A stretch of 64,000 nucleotides of DNA. Origin: JBBRZM01 sp963813635 (GTDB lineage: Bacteria > Actinomycetota > Acidimicrobiia > IMCC26256 > JBBRZM01). Positions 19,398 through 28,448 of this stretch are shown here, in pieces. The notes beneath the pieces are model-generated. The model searched no databases. It had not been told where the DNA came from and saw nothing but the letters and a program-made list of their open reading frames with translations. How positions within the stretch are numbered: position 1 is the stretch's first letter; each line of letters opens with the position of its first letter. The stretch is from NCBI GenBank assembly GCA_963813635.1, contig CAWEZO010000011.1, positions 682,001 through 746,000 of the forward strand, read 5' to 3'. The position numbers were made by a program, and so were the translations under genes.

Positions 19398-20801
19398 GTG
19401 AGCGTTGTCTCGCGTACGAGCCCTGCATTGGCGAACCCCGTCGATCTTTGGGACATCGCGGAGTCGATTCCGCATATCGTGTGGATGGCGGCGCCCGATG
19501 GTTCGACGCAGTTCCTCAATCGACGGGCGATCGAGTACGTGGGCCGGCCAGCCGAATTGGGCGACGGCTGGAGCTGGCTGAGTGTGATCCATCCAGACGA
19601 CGCCGAGCGCGCGCAGCGCGAGTGGGCTCGTACAGTCGCAACAGAGACGCCGTACGAGGTCGATTGCCGGCTCCGCCGTCATGACGGCGTATACCGCTGG
19701 CATACGTTCCGAAGCATGCCGAGACGGGATGCCGACGGCAACGTCGTGCGGTGGATCGGTACCGCAACTGACATCGATGACCGTAAATGCTTCGAGGATC
19801 AACTCTGGCGATCGGAACGCGCCGCCGCCGAGACACTCACTCTCCTCGAAACCCTGCAATCAACCGCGCCCGTCGGCTTCGGATTCGTCGATCGCGATTT
19901 TCGGATCGTACGGATCAACGAGATCCTCGCGAGCATCAACGGGAGCTCAGCGCAAGAACAAGTCGGGCGCACCGTCGCCGAAGTCATTCCGGTAATCTGG
20001 CCGCAAGTCGAGCTCATGTTCCGGCGCGTCCTCGATACCGGCGACCCGGTGCTCAACTTTGAGGTGACCGGTGAGACGGCGGCCGAGCCCGACCGGCCAC
20101 GCCATTGGCTCCGCAGCTATTACCCGGTGCGCCTGGCCGACGCGATCATCGGCATTGGCATCGTCGCGGTCGACATCACCGAACGATACGAAGCCGAGGC
20201 GACACGCGAGGAACTCGCGCACGCGGCCATCGGCGCAATCGCAGCGACGATCGACGCCCGCGATCCCTACACCGCAGGACATCAACGACGCGTCGCCGAC
20301 ATCTCCACCGCGATCGCACGCGAGCTCGGCCTCGACGACAACGAACTCCACGGCATCTCGCTCGCCGCGACGATCCACGACATCGGCAAGATCGGCACTC
20401 CCGCAGAGATCCTGACTCGCCCCAGCAGGCTCCGGCCCGCCGAATGGGAACTTCTCAAGATCCACCCCCGCACCGGCTACGACATCGTCGCCGGCGTCGA
20501 CTTCCCCTGGCCCATCGGCCAAATGGTGCTCCAACACCACGAACGCCTCGACGGCAGCGGATACCCGAACGGCCTACACGGCGACGAGATTCTCCTCGGC
20601 GCCCGGATCATCGCCGTCGCCGACACCGTCGAGGCCATGACAGCAACCCGTCCATACCGGTCAGCACGCGGACTCGATCTCGCGCTCGCCGAGATCCGAG
20701 ACGGCCGCGGCACGCGCTACGACACCGCAGTCGTCGACGCCTGCCTCCACCTCTGCGAGCAAGGCCGACTACCCCTCAGCCAACCGGACAGCACGATATG
20801 A
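19398..20801 (+). CDS. PAS-PAS-HD-GYP cyclic-di-GMP phosphodiesterase
   Basis: The 467-residue sensor is predicted to hydrolyse c-di-GMP. GTG 19398 is preferred to upstream starts because GGGAG precedes it and the PAS fold begins soon after. The first PAS has HIVWMAAPDGST and the PAC motif VRWIGTATDI; the second runs from about residue 150 with VRINEILASING. The HD-GYP domain shows HQRRVADI, IHDIGKIGTPAEIL, HHERLDGSGYPNG and ADTVEAMTATRPYR, all hallmark metal and GYP residues. There is no transmembrane helix. The coding strand of the HD-GYP half is strikingly C-rich and G-poor compared with neighbours. Confidence 0.9.
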   Translation: MSVVSRTSPALANPVDLWDIAESIPHIVWMAAPDGSTQFLNRRAIEYVGRPAELGDGWSWLSVIHPDDAERAQREWARTVATETPYEVDCRLRRHDGVYRWHTFRSMPRRDADGNVVRWIGTATDIDDRKCFEDQLWRSERAAAETLTLLETLQSTAPVGFGFVDRDFRIVRINEILASINGSSAQEQVGRTVAEVIPVIWPQVELMFRRVLDTGDPVLNFEVTGETAAEPDRPRHWLRSYYPVRLADAIIGIGIVAVDITERYEAEATREELAHAAIGAIAATIDARDPYTAGHQRRVADISTAIARELGLDDNELHGISLAATIHDIGKIGTPAEILTRPSRLRPAEWELLKIHPRTGYDIVAGVDFPWPIGQMVLQHHERLDGSGYPNGLHGDEILLGARIIAVADTVEAMTATRPYRSARGLDLALAEIRDGRGTRYDTAVVDACLHLCEQGRLPLSQPDSTI

Positions 20802-20911
20802 CTCGCCATCCCAATCGTTCGCTGGTTGGCCTGCGGGGATCTCGCCGCGGCCACTCCGAGCTTCGTAGAGCTGAGGGCAGTCTGCGACCTGCCCGTAAAG
20901 CTCCTGCGGGG

Positions 20912-20923
20912 GGCTCTGTTGCA
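20912..20923 (+). repeat. Left terminal inverted repeat of IS6-family element
   Basis: GGCTCTGTTGCA matches the terminal sequence known from IS6/IS6100-type elements and sits 26 bases before the transposase start. No convincing right-hand copy is seen between 21665 and 21820. Confidence 0.6.
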
Positions 20924-20937
20924 TTGGGTGATGCGAC

Positions 20938-21664
20938 GTGACCGAGGCGACAATGGCTGGGATGCTCCGATCTCATGCTCGTCCGGTACCCGCAGTGCCG
21001 AGTTCGGCGTTCGCCGGGTTCCGGTTCCCACCGGAGGTGATCGTCCTCGCGGTGCGCTGGTACCTGCGGTTCGGGCTCTCCTACCGCGACGTCGAAGAGC
21101 TCTTGGCCGAGCGTGGGATCGAGGTCGATCACGTCACCGTGTACCGGTGGGTGCAGCGCTTCACACCACTGCTCGTTGACGCGGCCCGACCGTGCCGCCA
21201 CGCGGTTGGCAATCGCTGGTACGTGGATGAGACCTATGTGAAGGTCACCGGCCGGTGGCGCTACGTCTACCGCGCGATCGACCAGTACGGCCAGATCATC
21301 GACGTCTACGTCTCCACACGGCGCGACACCCAGGCCGCGCGACGGTTCTTCGCGACCGCGCTCGGTAGCCACGGCCAGCCGGCGGAAGTCGTGACCGATC
21401 GGGCCTGGACACTCCTCGCGGTCGTCGATGAGCTCGCATCCGGGCGCGTTCCACAACACCGAGCAGTACGCGAACAATCGGATTGAGGCGGACCACGGGC
21501 GGCTCAAGTCTCGGCTGCGATCGATGCGTGGCCTCAAGTGTGATCGCACCGCCCGCGTGATCATGCACGGCCACGCGTTCATGCAGAACCTGCGCCGCGG
21601 GCACTATGAACTCGGGATCGACGCACGCACGCACCCGCCGGCGCGTCGCGGCGGCGTTCACTGA
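20938..21664 (+). CDS. IS6-family DDE transposase (frameshifted)
   Basis: The first frame from GTG 20938 carries the helix-turn-helix region (LSYRDVEELLAERGIEV) and two catalytic acids in YVDETYVKVTGRW and EVVTDRAWT. The second frame, to the stop at 21664, carries the third in NNRIEADHGRLKSRL and the family C-terminus GHAFMQNLRRGHYEL. The break is near 21437-21450, where one extra base would explain it. As many host genes show the same kind of break, the transposase may well be intact in the cell. Confidence 0.85.
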
Positions 21665-21819
21665 ACTCGCCCGAGTCATCTGAACCGAACCGCCGAGCGC
21701 AGCTCGATCTCGCCCCCGGCAGAGTTCCAGCTCGTCGCCCGGGTGGACGGCGTGCGCGTGTACCGGACGCCCCTGTTTTGGACGCCGAGAACGGGCCGGC
21801 CCCGTCGCGCCAGTAGCGG

Positions 21820-24800
21820 TCAAGTTGTCACGTGCCCCGGCGCATCCGCCCACTCGGGCGGGTGGAGCGCGACCTCGTCGCCGTAGAAGGCGGCCGGTTG
21901 CGGGTGGCCGAAGAGATAACCCTGTGCGCCCTCGCAGCCGAGCGTGCGGAGCTCGGCGAGCTGCAGCGGGGTCTCGACGCCCTCGGCGACAGCGACGAGA
22001 CCGAGCGCATGGGCCAGGGTCACGCATGCGGTGACGATCGCCGTGTCCTCACTCTCCCGACCCAGGCCGTCCACAAAGGTCTGGTCGACCTTCAGCGCTT
22101 CCACGGGGAAGCGCCGCAGATAGCTGAGCGACGAGTAGCCGGTGCCGAAGTCGTCGACCGCGAGGTGCACGCCCAATGAGCGGAGCGCGCTGAGGGCCAC
22201 GAGCGCGGAAGCACCGTCGTGCATCAGGGTCGTCTCGGTGATCTCTAGCCAGATCGCCTCGCCGTTCGCTCCGGTCTCGCGCAGGATGCGCGCCACGTCT
22301 GCGGGCAGCGTCGGCTCGTTGAGCTGGCGCGGCGAGAGGTTCACGCTCATCGTGAGCAGACGGCTGTCGCCGGCGGCCGCCTGCCATCGCGCGATCTGGC
22401 GGCACGACTCCGCAAGCACCCACGCGCCGATCGGCACGATGAGACCCGACTCCTCGGCGAGGCCGATGAAGTCTTCCGGCATGACGAGTCCGCGTTCAGG
22501 GTGCTCCCACCGCACGAGTGCCTCGAAGCCCAGGACGCTGTTGGTCTCGAGCTGGATGACGGGCTGGTAGTACACCCGAAACTCGCCTCGTTCCAACGCG
22601 CGGTGGAGCTCGTTGCCGGTGCGGAGCTGATTGATCGCACGGTCATGGCTGCGTTCGTCGAACAGTTCCGCACGGGCGCGGCCGTTCTCCTTGGCGCGGT
22701 ACATCGCGGCGTCCGCATCGCGGATCAGTGTCTCCGGCGTCTCGCGCTCACCGCCTGACAACGCGATGCCAATGCTCGCGGTCACGAACACCTCGCCTTC
22801 CGCCAGCGTGACCGGTCGGGCCACGAGTCGCGCCACCCGGTCGGCGAGCTCACGTGCCGTCGCCTCGTCAGAGATCTCGTCGCACAGCAGGACGAACTCG
22901 TCGCCACCGAAGCGCGCGACGGTGTCGGTCGGGCGCAGTGTGCCGCGCATGCGATCGGCGATAGCGGCGAGCAGACGGTCGCCGGCGCCGTGCCCGAGGC
23001 TGTCGTTGACCAGCTTGAAGTGGTCGAGGTCGAGCAGGAGCACGGCGACGCAGTGGCGCTGGCGCGCGGCCCTGCCGAGCGCCAGACGGAGACGGTCGAG
23101 GAACAACAGACGATTCGGCAGGCCGGTGAGTGGGTCATGGATCGCCTGATGCGCGAGCCGCTCACCGGTGGCGCGCTGCTCCGTGATGTCCTCGACCTGG
23201 CCGACCATGTAGCTCGGCTCGCCGTGCGAGTCGCGCACGATCGACTCGCTCAACGACACCCACACCACGGAGCTGTCGGCGTGCAGGTACCGCTTCTCCA
23301 TGCGGAAGCCCTCTGATTCGCCCTTCACGAGGCGTTGCATCTCGATGTCGTTCTGATCCCAGTCGTCGGGGTGGGTCAACTCCTTGAGCGACGCGCCGAC
23401 CAAGTCCGCTTGCGAACGCCCGAGCATGCGGGCATACGCCTGGTTGACCCGAAGAAGCCGGCCGTCGGTGCCGGCGAGCGTCATGCCGATGGGCGCATAC
23501 TCGAACGCGTTGCGGAATCGTTCCTCTGCATCGCGTAGGTCGGCCTCCGTGCGGATGCGCTGGGTGATGTCACGCGCGTTGACGACGACACCGCCGACGG
23601 ACGGGGTCTCCATCATGTTGTTGGCGACCGCTTCGAGTGAGAGCCACGTGCCATCCGCGGCCAACATTCGGAACTCTACCGGCTCACTGACTTCGCCGGT
23701 CTCGAGCATTGCTGCAAGTGCGATGAGCACAGCCTCGAGGTCGTCCGGATGGATCAGGTCGAACATCGGCTTCCCCAACATCGCCTCGGTGTCGTATCCC
23801 AAGAGACGCGTCCCAGCCGGGTTCGCGTACGTGAGTACCCCGTCATCGCCGATGACGGCCAGGATGTCGCTCGAATCGGCGAGGAGCGCGCGGAATCGCT
23901 CTTCGCTCTCGCGCAGCGTCTCGGTCGCAGTGTCGACCATTCCGAGCGCGAGCGATTTGGCGCGTGTGAGTACCCAGACCAACGCGAAGAGCAACAGGCT
24001 GACGATGAGGCCGGCCCCGAGGTAGAGCCACGGTTCGTTCTTGTTTAACGACGCGAAGCTCACGAGCGCTACATAGCGGAGAGTGAACCGCTGGCCGAAG
24101 GCGGCGTACCTGGTCGTGCTCCTCAGCGTCTTCGCGGATACCGATGGCAATGGTGTGGGCTGAGTCGAGAGCGGATACTTCTTGTCGGTGTCAAAGCGGT
24201 CATAGAGGCTGACACCGACACTTGTGCGTGCGGGGCCGGTCGCTTGAGTCAGCAGCGTGTCGGGCGAGAGGATGAGTGCGATGACGGCGCTGAGGTGGGC
24301 GCGTCGGGCCGCGACCGTGGGCGGTACGCGTGGCGTCGAGTACATGGGCGCGGCGAGCACGATCATGCCACGCTCACCGGGAGATTGCCGGACACCCATA
24401 AACCTGGAGAGCGGCGGCGCCCGGGTGAGCGCGGTCTTCCCAGTGTCACGCGCCCTGTTGACGGCGTCGTTGGCAGGCGCGTAGTCGCTGATCGCGGCAC
24501 CGGCCGCGGCGCTTGCCGGCAACGTCTGCCCGACAAGAAGGTTGACTTGATCCGGACGCACTGTGGGTCTCACGCCCGGGCTGCCGTCGGCCTTGATCTG
24601 GCGGTCGAACTCCTGCAGCTGTCCCGGTTCGACGCGCTCGACGAGCGCGAGTGCCGCCAGCCCCGGAAACTTTGTGGGCAGCGCCACCTTCGTGGCGTAC
24701 TGCTGAAACTGCGCATGCGACAGCGGCGAGTCCTGGGGCTTGAGCCGCTGGACGCCCGTCAGCACGTCCTCATACTGCCGCAATGAGGTCGTGATCCCGT

Positions 24801-24996
24801 TCGTGACGCCCTGCGTGGCGGCATCGAAGTTCTTGCGCGACGCATGGTTGACGGTGTCGCGGCGAACGGCGAACGCCGTGAGCGTGGCGCCGAGAAAGAC
24901 GGTGAGGACGATCCACGGCAGCACGGTCGCGCGCCGGCGGAGGTGCGGCCGTCGCCGGTGCGCGGTCTCCACCTCGCTCCGGTCCCCTCGCCGCAT
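21820..24996 (-). CDS. CHASE-PAS-PAS-GGDEF-EAL membrane-anchored c-di-GMP enzyme
   Basis: The product has 1058 residues from ATG 24996, which has GGGAG upstream. Order: short basic N-terminus, transmembrane helix (VLPWIVLTVFLGATLTAFAV), a periplasmic CHASE-like sensor (VERVEPGQL... RGMIVLAAPMY), a second helix (WLYLGAGLIVSLLLFALVWVL), two PAS domains, GGDEF and EAL. The cyclase site is intact (RFGGDEFVLL, with DLDHFKLVND). The phosphodiesterase site is also intact: EALVRW, EITETTL, DDFGTGYSSL, KVDQTF, EGVETPLQL. It can therefore in principle both make and degrade c-di-GMP, tuned by an extracellular small ligand through CHASE. Confidence 0.92.
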   Translation of the reverse strand: MRRGDRSEVETAHRRRPHLRRRATVLPWIVLTVFLGATLTAFAVRRDTVNHASRKNFDAATQGVTNGITTSLRQYEDVLTGVQRLKPQDSPLSHAQFQQYATKVALPTKFPGLAALALVERVEPGQLQEFDRQIKADGSPGVRPTVRPDQVNLLVGQTLPASAAAGAAISDYAPANDAVNRARDTGKTALTRAPPLSRFMGVRQSPGERGMIVLAAPMYSTPRVPPTVAARRAHLSAVIALILSPDTLLTQATGPARTSVGVSLYDRFDTDKKYPLSTQPTPLPSVSAKTLRSTTRYAAFGQRFTLRYVALVSFASLNKNEPWLYLGAGLIVSLLLFALVWVLTRAKSLALGMVDTATETLRESEERFRALLADSSDILAVIGDDGVLTYANPAGTRLLGYDTEAMLGKPMFDLIHPDDLEAVLIALAAMLETGEVSEPVEFRMLAADGTWLSLEAVANNMMETPSVGGVVVNARDITQRIRTEADLRDAEERFRNAFEYAPIGMTLAGTDGRLLRVNQAYARMLGRSQADLVGASLKELTHPDDWDQNDIEMQRLVKGESEGFRMEKRYLHADSSVVWVSLSESIVRDSHGEPSYMVGQVEDITEQRATGERLAHQAIHDPLTGLPNRLLFLDRLRLALGRAARQRHCVAVLLLDLDHFKLVNDSLGHGAGDRLLAAIADRMRGTLRPTDTVARFGGDEFVLLCDEISDEATARELADRVARLVARPVTLAEGEVFVTASIGIALSGGERETPETLIRDADAAMYRAKENGRARAELFDERSHDRAINQLRTGNELHRALERGEFRVYYQPVIQLETNSVLGFEALVRWEHPERGLVMPEDFIGLAEESGLIVPIGAWVLAESCRQIARWQAAAGDSRLLTMSVNLSPRQLNEPTLPADVARILRETGANGEAIWLEITETTLMHDGASALVALSALRSLGVHLAVDDFGTGYSSLSYLRRFPVEALKVDQTFVDGLGRESEDTAIVTACVTLAHALGLVAVAEGVETPLQLAELRTLGCEGAQGYLFGHPQPAAFYGDEVALHPPEWADAPGHVTT

Positions 24997-25109
24997 TCGG
25001 CGCTCCCTTTCACGATTTCGTCCTGTTCCAGTGCTTCGGATCCTTCGGGGCACCACCTGAGCTTTTTGGTGCACGAGCCGCACATCGAGGGCTGTTTGCC
25101 GCAATGGGG

Positions 25110-25139
25110 CTCTCTCGAGGGACCACCGCCTCGAGAGAG
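25110..25139 (+). promoter_or_regulatory. Hairpin overlapping the ribosome site of the sensor kinase
   Basis: The 11-base arms 25110-25120 and 25129-25139 are perfectly complementary, with an 8-base loop. The 3' arm runs into GAGGAAG, the likely Shine-Dalgarno of the kinase ATG at 25154, so pairing would mask it. No T-run follows. Confidence 0.55.
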
Positions 25140-25153
25140 GAAGACTGTGCAGC

Positions 25154-26251
25154 ATGGAGAGCGGCATTCTGCGCGGTCTCGTCGTGTACCGCTGGTTCGC
25201 GTGGGTGTGGATGGCAGCGGTGCTCGTGCTCAATCAGGATCGGCTCGAGCGACCGTGGCTCGCGTTCGGGCTCGTCGCGGCCGCGCTCGGGGTGACCGTT
25301 TGGACGACCGTGTTGGCGCGGTCGCGGCCGCCGGCGCTCCTCGCGCCGGCGCCGGTTGCGGTCGAGATGACGGTCGCGCTCGGCCTGTCGTTCGGTGGCG
25401 GTTGGGCGTACCAGGGCGGCAACGCGTTCTCCAACACGCTCGCGCTGGGTTCGCCGTGGACGATCGCCGCGGTCATGACCGTGGGCGTCGCGTACGGTGC
25501 GTGGTGGGGAGCCTGCGCGGGGGGCGCAATCGGTCTGGCGCGCGTCGGCGCCGCGTTCGCAAATGGAGCCCGGGGCTTTGACACGCCCCAGTGGACATCG
25601 CTCGCATCGACGACCGTCGTGTTCATGCTTGCCGGCGCGCTCGCCGGCGCCGTGACCTCGCGCCTGCGTCAGGCGGAACGCGAGATCTCCCATGCGCGCG
25701 CACGAGAAGAAGTCGCGCGCACGCTGCACGACGGCGTGCTGCAGACGCTCGCAGTGATCGAACGCCGAGCCGATGATCCCGCGCTCGCGCGCATGGCGCA
25801 CGAGCAGCAGCGCGACCTGCGCGAGTTCCTTTTCGGCACGGGTCCGGATGCAGAACGCGGTGGCGCGGCCGATGTGGGTCCGCCGCTGCGGGCCGCGGCC
25901 GCCCGTTTCGAGGACGCGTTCGGTGGTCGCGCCGACGTGTTGCTCGCTGCCGACTTACCGCGTCTCGAACGGGCGCAATCCGACGCGCTCGTGGGTGCCG
26001 TGGGGGAGGCGCTCATCAACGCGGGAAGACACGGTGGCGCCGCGAGAGTGACGGTCTACGTCGAGCCGGCCGATCAGGGTGGTATCGATTGCTCGGTCAA
26101 GGACGACGGCTCGGGGTTCGATACCTCCACGGTGACCGAAGGCGTGGGCATGACCCGTTCGATCCGGGGACGAATGAGCGACGTGGGCGGCCGGGTCGCG
26201 TTCGACAGCACGCCGGATGCGGGCACGGAGGTGCGACTGTGGCTGCCGTGA
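25154..26251 (+). CDS. NarL-type sensor histidine kinase
   Basis: The 365-residue kinase has about five hydrophobic helices in residues 8-170, then a coiled dimerisation helix with phospho-acceptor His in ARTLHDGVLQTLA, the N-box region in GEALINAGRHG and G-box KDDGSGFDTSTVTEGVGM. The catalytic domain is compact, as in the HisKA_3 class. Its stop overlaps the GTG of the response regulator (GTGA), so the two form a standard pair. The sensor domain is MASE/MacS-like membrane-embedded; the signal is unknown. Confidence 0.88.
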   Translation: MESGILRGLVVYRWFAWVWMAAVLVLNQDRLERPWLAFGLVAAALGVTVWTTVLARSRPPALLAPAPVAVEMTVALGLSFGGGWAYQGGNAFSNTLALGSPWTIAAVMTVGVAYGAWWGACAGGAIGLARVGAAFANGARGFDTPQWTSLASTTVVFMLAGALAGAVTSRLRQAEREISHARAREEVARTLHDGVLQTLAVIERRADDPALARMAHEQQRDLREFLFGTGPDAERGGAADVGPPLRAAAARFEDAFGGRADVLLAADLPRLERAQSDALVGAVGEALINAGRHGGAARVTVYVEPADQGGIDCSVKDDGSGFDTSTVTEGVGMTRSIRGRMSDVGGRVAFDSTPDAGTEVRLWLP

Positions 26252-26863
26252 GGGTCATCGTCGCCGACGATCATCCCGTCTGGCGCAGCGGTGTGCGCGC
26301 AGATCTCGGTGCCGGCTTCGACGTGGTCGCCGAAGCCGGCACGGCCACGGAGGCGATCGAAGCCATTCGTGAGCACCACCCCGACGTCGTTGTGTGCGAC
26401 CTCCACATGCCCGACGGTGGCGGCATCGCCGTTGCGAAAGCCTGCGGCGAGGAGACGCGCATCGTGATGCTCACGGTCTCCGAACAGGAGCGAGACATCC
26501 TCGACGCGGTGGCCGCGGGTGCGGTCGGCTATCTGGTCAAGTCGACGTCCGGACCCGAGCTGCGCGCCGCGATCCAGCGTGCCGCGGCCGGGGAGCCGGT
26601 CTTCTCGCCCGCGCTGGCCGCGCTCGGTGCTCGGCGAGTTCCGGCGGATGTCGAAGCAGGCAACGGGGGTCAATCCTCTGAGCGACCGTGAGCGCGAGGT
26701 CTTGCAGCTCGTTGCCCGCGGCTACGCGTACAAGGACATCGGCGAGCGCCTTTTCATCTCGCCGAAGACGGTCGAGAACCACGTCCGCAACATCCTCGGC
26801 AAGCTGCATCTCAACCGGAAGCAGGAGTTGATCCGCTACGCCGTGGAGCACGGCATCGAGTGA
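26248..26863 (+). CDS. NarL/FixJ-family response regulator (frameshifted)
   Basis: The start GTG overlaps the kinase stop. The receiver domain has DDH at its start, the phospho-acceptor Asp in VVVCDLHMPDGGG, the Thr in MLTVSEQE and Lys in GYLVKSTSG. The LuxR-type helix-turn-helix lies in a second frame: PLSDREREVLQLVARG and ISPKTVENHVRNIL. One base too many in CGGTGCTCG at 26625-26633 separates them; dropping it gives AALVLGEFRRM. It presumably regulates genes in response to its partner kinase. Confidence 0.85.
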
Positions 26864-26948
26864 TCGACGGCCGGTTTGGGGGGTTCCCACGCCCGGCTGG
26901 GGGCCGTCACGGATAGCCGTCCGACCTGCATTCCTGCACGCTGGGGAC

Positions 26949-28448
26949 ATGCAAACAAACCCAGCACCGACCGTCGCAGACCTGGCTGAGGCCACCCCGG
27001 CGACGCGTGACCGTTACGTCGACTTCCTTCGGGCGTTCAGCATCATCGTCGTGGTCCTCGGCCATTGGCTGATGGCGGTCGTCGCCCTGCGCCACGGCCG
27101 TATTGAGGGCACGAACCTGCTCGGCATCGTGCCCGGACTCTGGATCGCCACGTGGGTGCTCCAGATCATGCCGGTGTTCTTCTTCGTGGGCGGCTTCTCC
27201 AACTCGGTCACGCACGACGCGCTCGAACGGCGCGGTGGCAGCTGCGTCGAGTTCATCCAGTCGCGTACCGCCCGGCTGCTCAAGCCGATCTGCGTGTTCC
27301 TGGGAGCATGGGCCGGATTCGCAATCGTGCTCGGGCTTGCGGGTGTGCCCGCAACGTCACTTCGGTCGGCGACACACTTCGTGACCCAGCCGTTGTGGTT
27401 CATCGCCGTGTACATCGGCATCGTGGCCCTCGCGCCCGTGATGCTGCGCCTCCACCGCCGGTTCGGCGTGGCCGTGCTCCCCGCGCTCGCGGCGGGCGCA
27501 GCGCTCGTCGACCTCGTTCGCTTCGGCCAGGGCATGTACGCGGTGGGTGCGCTGAACCTGCTCTTCGTGTGGCTGTTCGCCCACCAACTCGGCTTCTTCT
27601 ACGCCGACGGACGGCTCACTGCTCTGACCCGCCACACGCTCGTCGGCCTCGCGGCGGCCGGCTTGTTCGGCCTGGTGCTCCTGACGCAGATCGGCTCGTA
27701 TCCCGGGAGCATGGTCGGGATGCCGGGTGCGTCGGTCTCCAACATGTTCCCGCCGACGATCTGCATCATCGCCTTGACCGTGTGGCAGGTCGCCGCCGCG
27801 ATGCTCCTGCGTCCGGTGCTGTCACGTTGGCTGCAACGTCCGCACGTCTGGCAAGGCGTGATTGCGCTCAACGGCGTGATCATGACCGTGTTCTGCTGGC
27901 ACCTCACGGCGCTGGTGGGCGCACTGCTGCTGCTCAGCCCGCTTCACTTCCCGCAGCCCGCCGCCGGCTCGGCCGCGTGGTGGCTGCTGCGGCCCCTCTG
28001 GTTCGGCGTGCTCCTGCTGTTGCTCGCCGTGTTGGTCGCCGCGTGGTCCCGCTTCGAACGGCCCCGCGCTCGTGGAGGCGAGTCGGTACGCGGATCGTCG
28101 GCGCTCGCCGCGCTCGGTGTCGCGTGCGTGGTCGTCGCGATCGGCGGCTTCGCCATGACGGGACTCGCGCCGTTGACGGCCGGTTCGAAGCTCATCGTCT
28201 TCAAGGTCACGCCGCTGGCCAACGGCTTGATGCTCGTGTTCGGTCAGGTCTGCCTCTGGGGTGCGAGCCGCACTCAGTCGTCGGGACGGAACGCGTCGAG
28301 TACCTGCTGCGCGGCGGCGGCTGGTGTGACCTCGCCGGCTGCCACCCTCGCTTCGAGGCCCGGCACCAAGGCCGCGACGTCGGCGTCGCCACGAAGCGAC
28401 TCGACCAGCGTCTCGGAGACTTCGGACCACATCCACTGCCGGGCTTGA
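26949..28448 (+). CDS. Acyltransferase-3 family membrane protein
   Basis: The open frame has 499 residues. It starts with a short soluble tail and RDRYVDFLRAFSIIVVVLGHW, the signature first helix with the catalytic His of acyltransferase 3 enzymes (OafA/NodX type). Further helices follow up to about residue 440 (MLVFGQVCLWG). These enzymes O-acylate sugars or peptidoglycan. The last ~58 residues lie antisense to meaB and are Ser/Thr-rich with no helix, so the real stop is probably near 28270-28330 and a small sequence error may have extended the frame. Confidence 0.8.
   Translation: MQTNPAPTVADLAEATPATRDRYVDFLRAFSIIVVVLGHWLMAVVALRHGRIEGTNLLGIVPGLWIATWVLQIMPVFFFVGGFSNSVTHDALERRGGSCVEFIQSRTARLLKPICVFLGAWAGFAIVLGLAGVPATSLRSATHFVTQPLWFIAVYIGIVALAPVMLRLHRRFGVAVLPALAAGAALVDLVRFGQGMYAVGALNLLFVWLFAHQLGFFYADGRLTALTRHTLVGLAAAGLFGLVLLTQIGSYPGSMVGMPGASVSNMFPPTICIIALTVWQVAAAMLLRPVLSRWLQRPHVWQGVIALNGVIMTVFCWHLTALVGALLLLSPLHFPQPAAGSAAWWLLRPLWFGVLLLLLAVLVAAWSRFERPRARGGESVRGSSALAALGVACVVVAIGGFAMTGLAPLTAGSKLIVFKVTPLANGLMLVFGQVCLWGASRTQSSGRNASSTCCAAAAGVTSPAATLASRPGTKAATSASPRSDSTSVSETSDHIHCRA

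Larger units (their letters stand above)
20912..21664 (+). mobile_element. IS6-family insertion sequence (right end not resolved)
   Basis: The element comprises the left repeat and one transposase gene. It lies between a c-di-GMP phosphodiesterase and a GGDEF-EAL gene. The right boundary is set here at the transposase stop because no matching repeat was found. The flanks 20802-20911 and 21665-21819 hold no further gene that I can support. Confidence 0.65.

Noticed and set aside
20912..21820. Right terminal repeat of the IS6 element near 21712 (CAGAG core)
   Set aside because: Only about half the bases match the left end, so it is not counted as a repeat.
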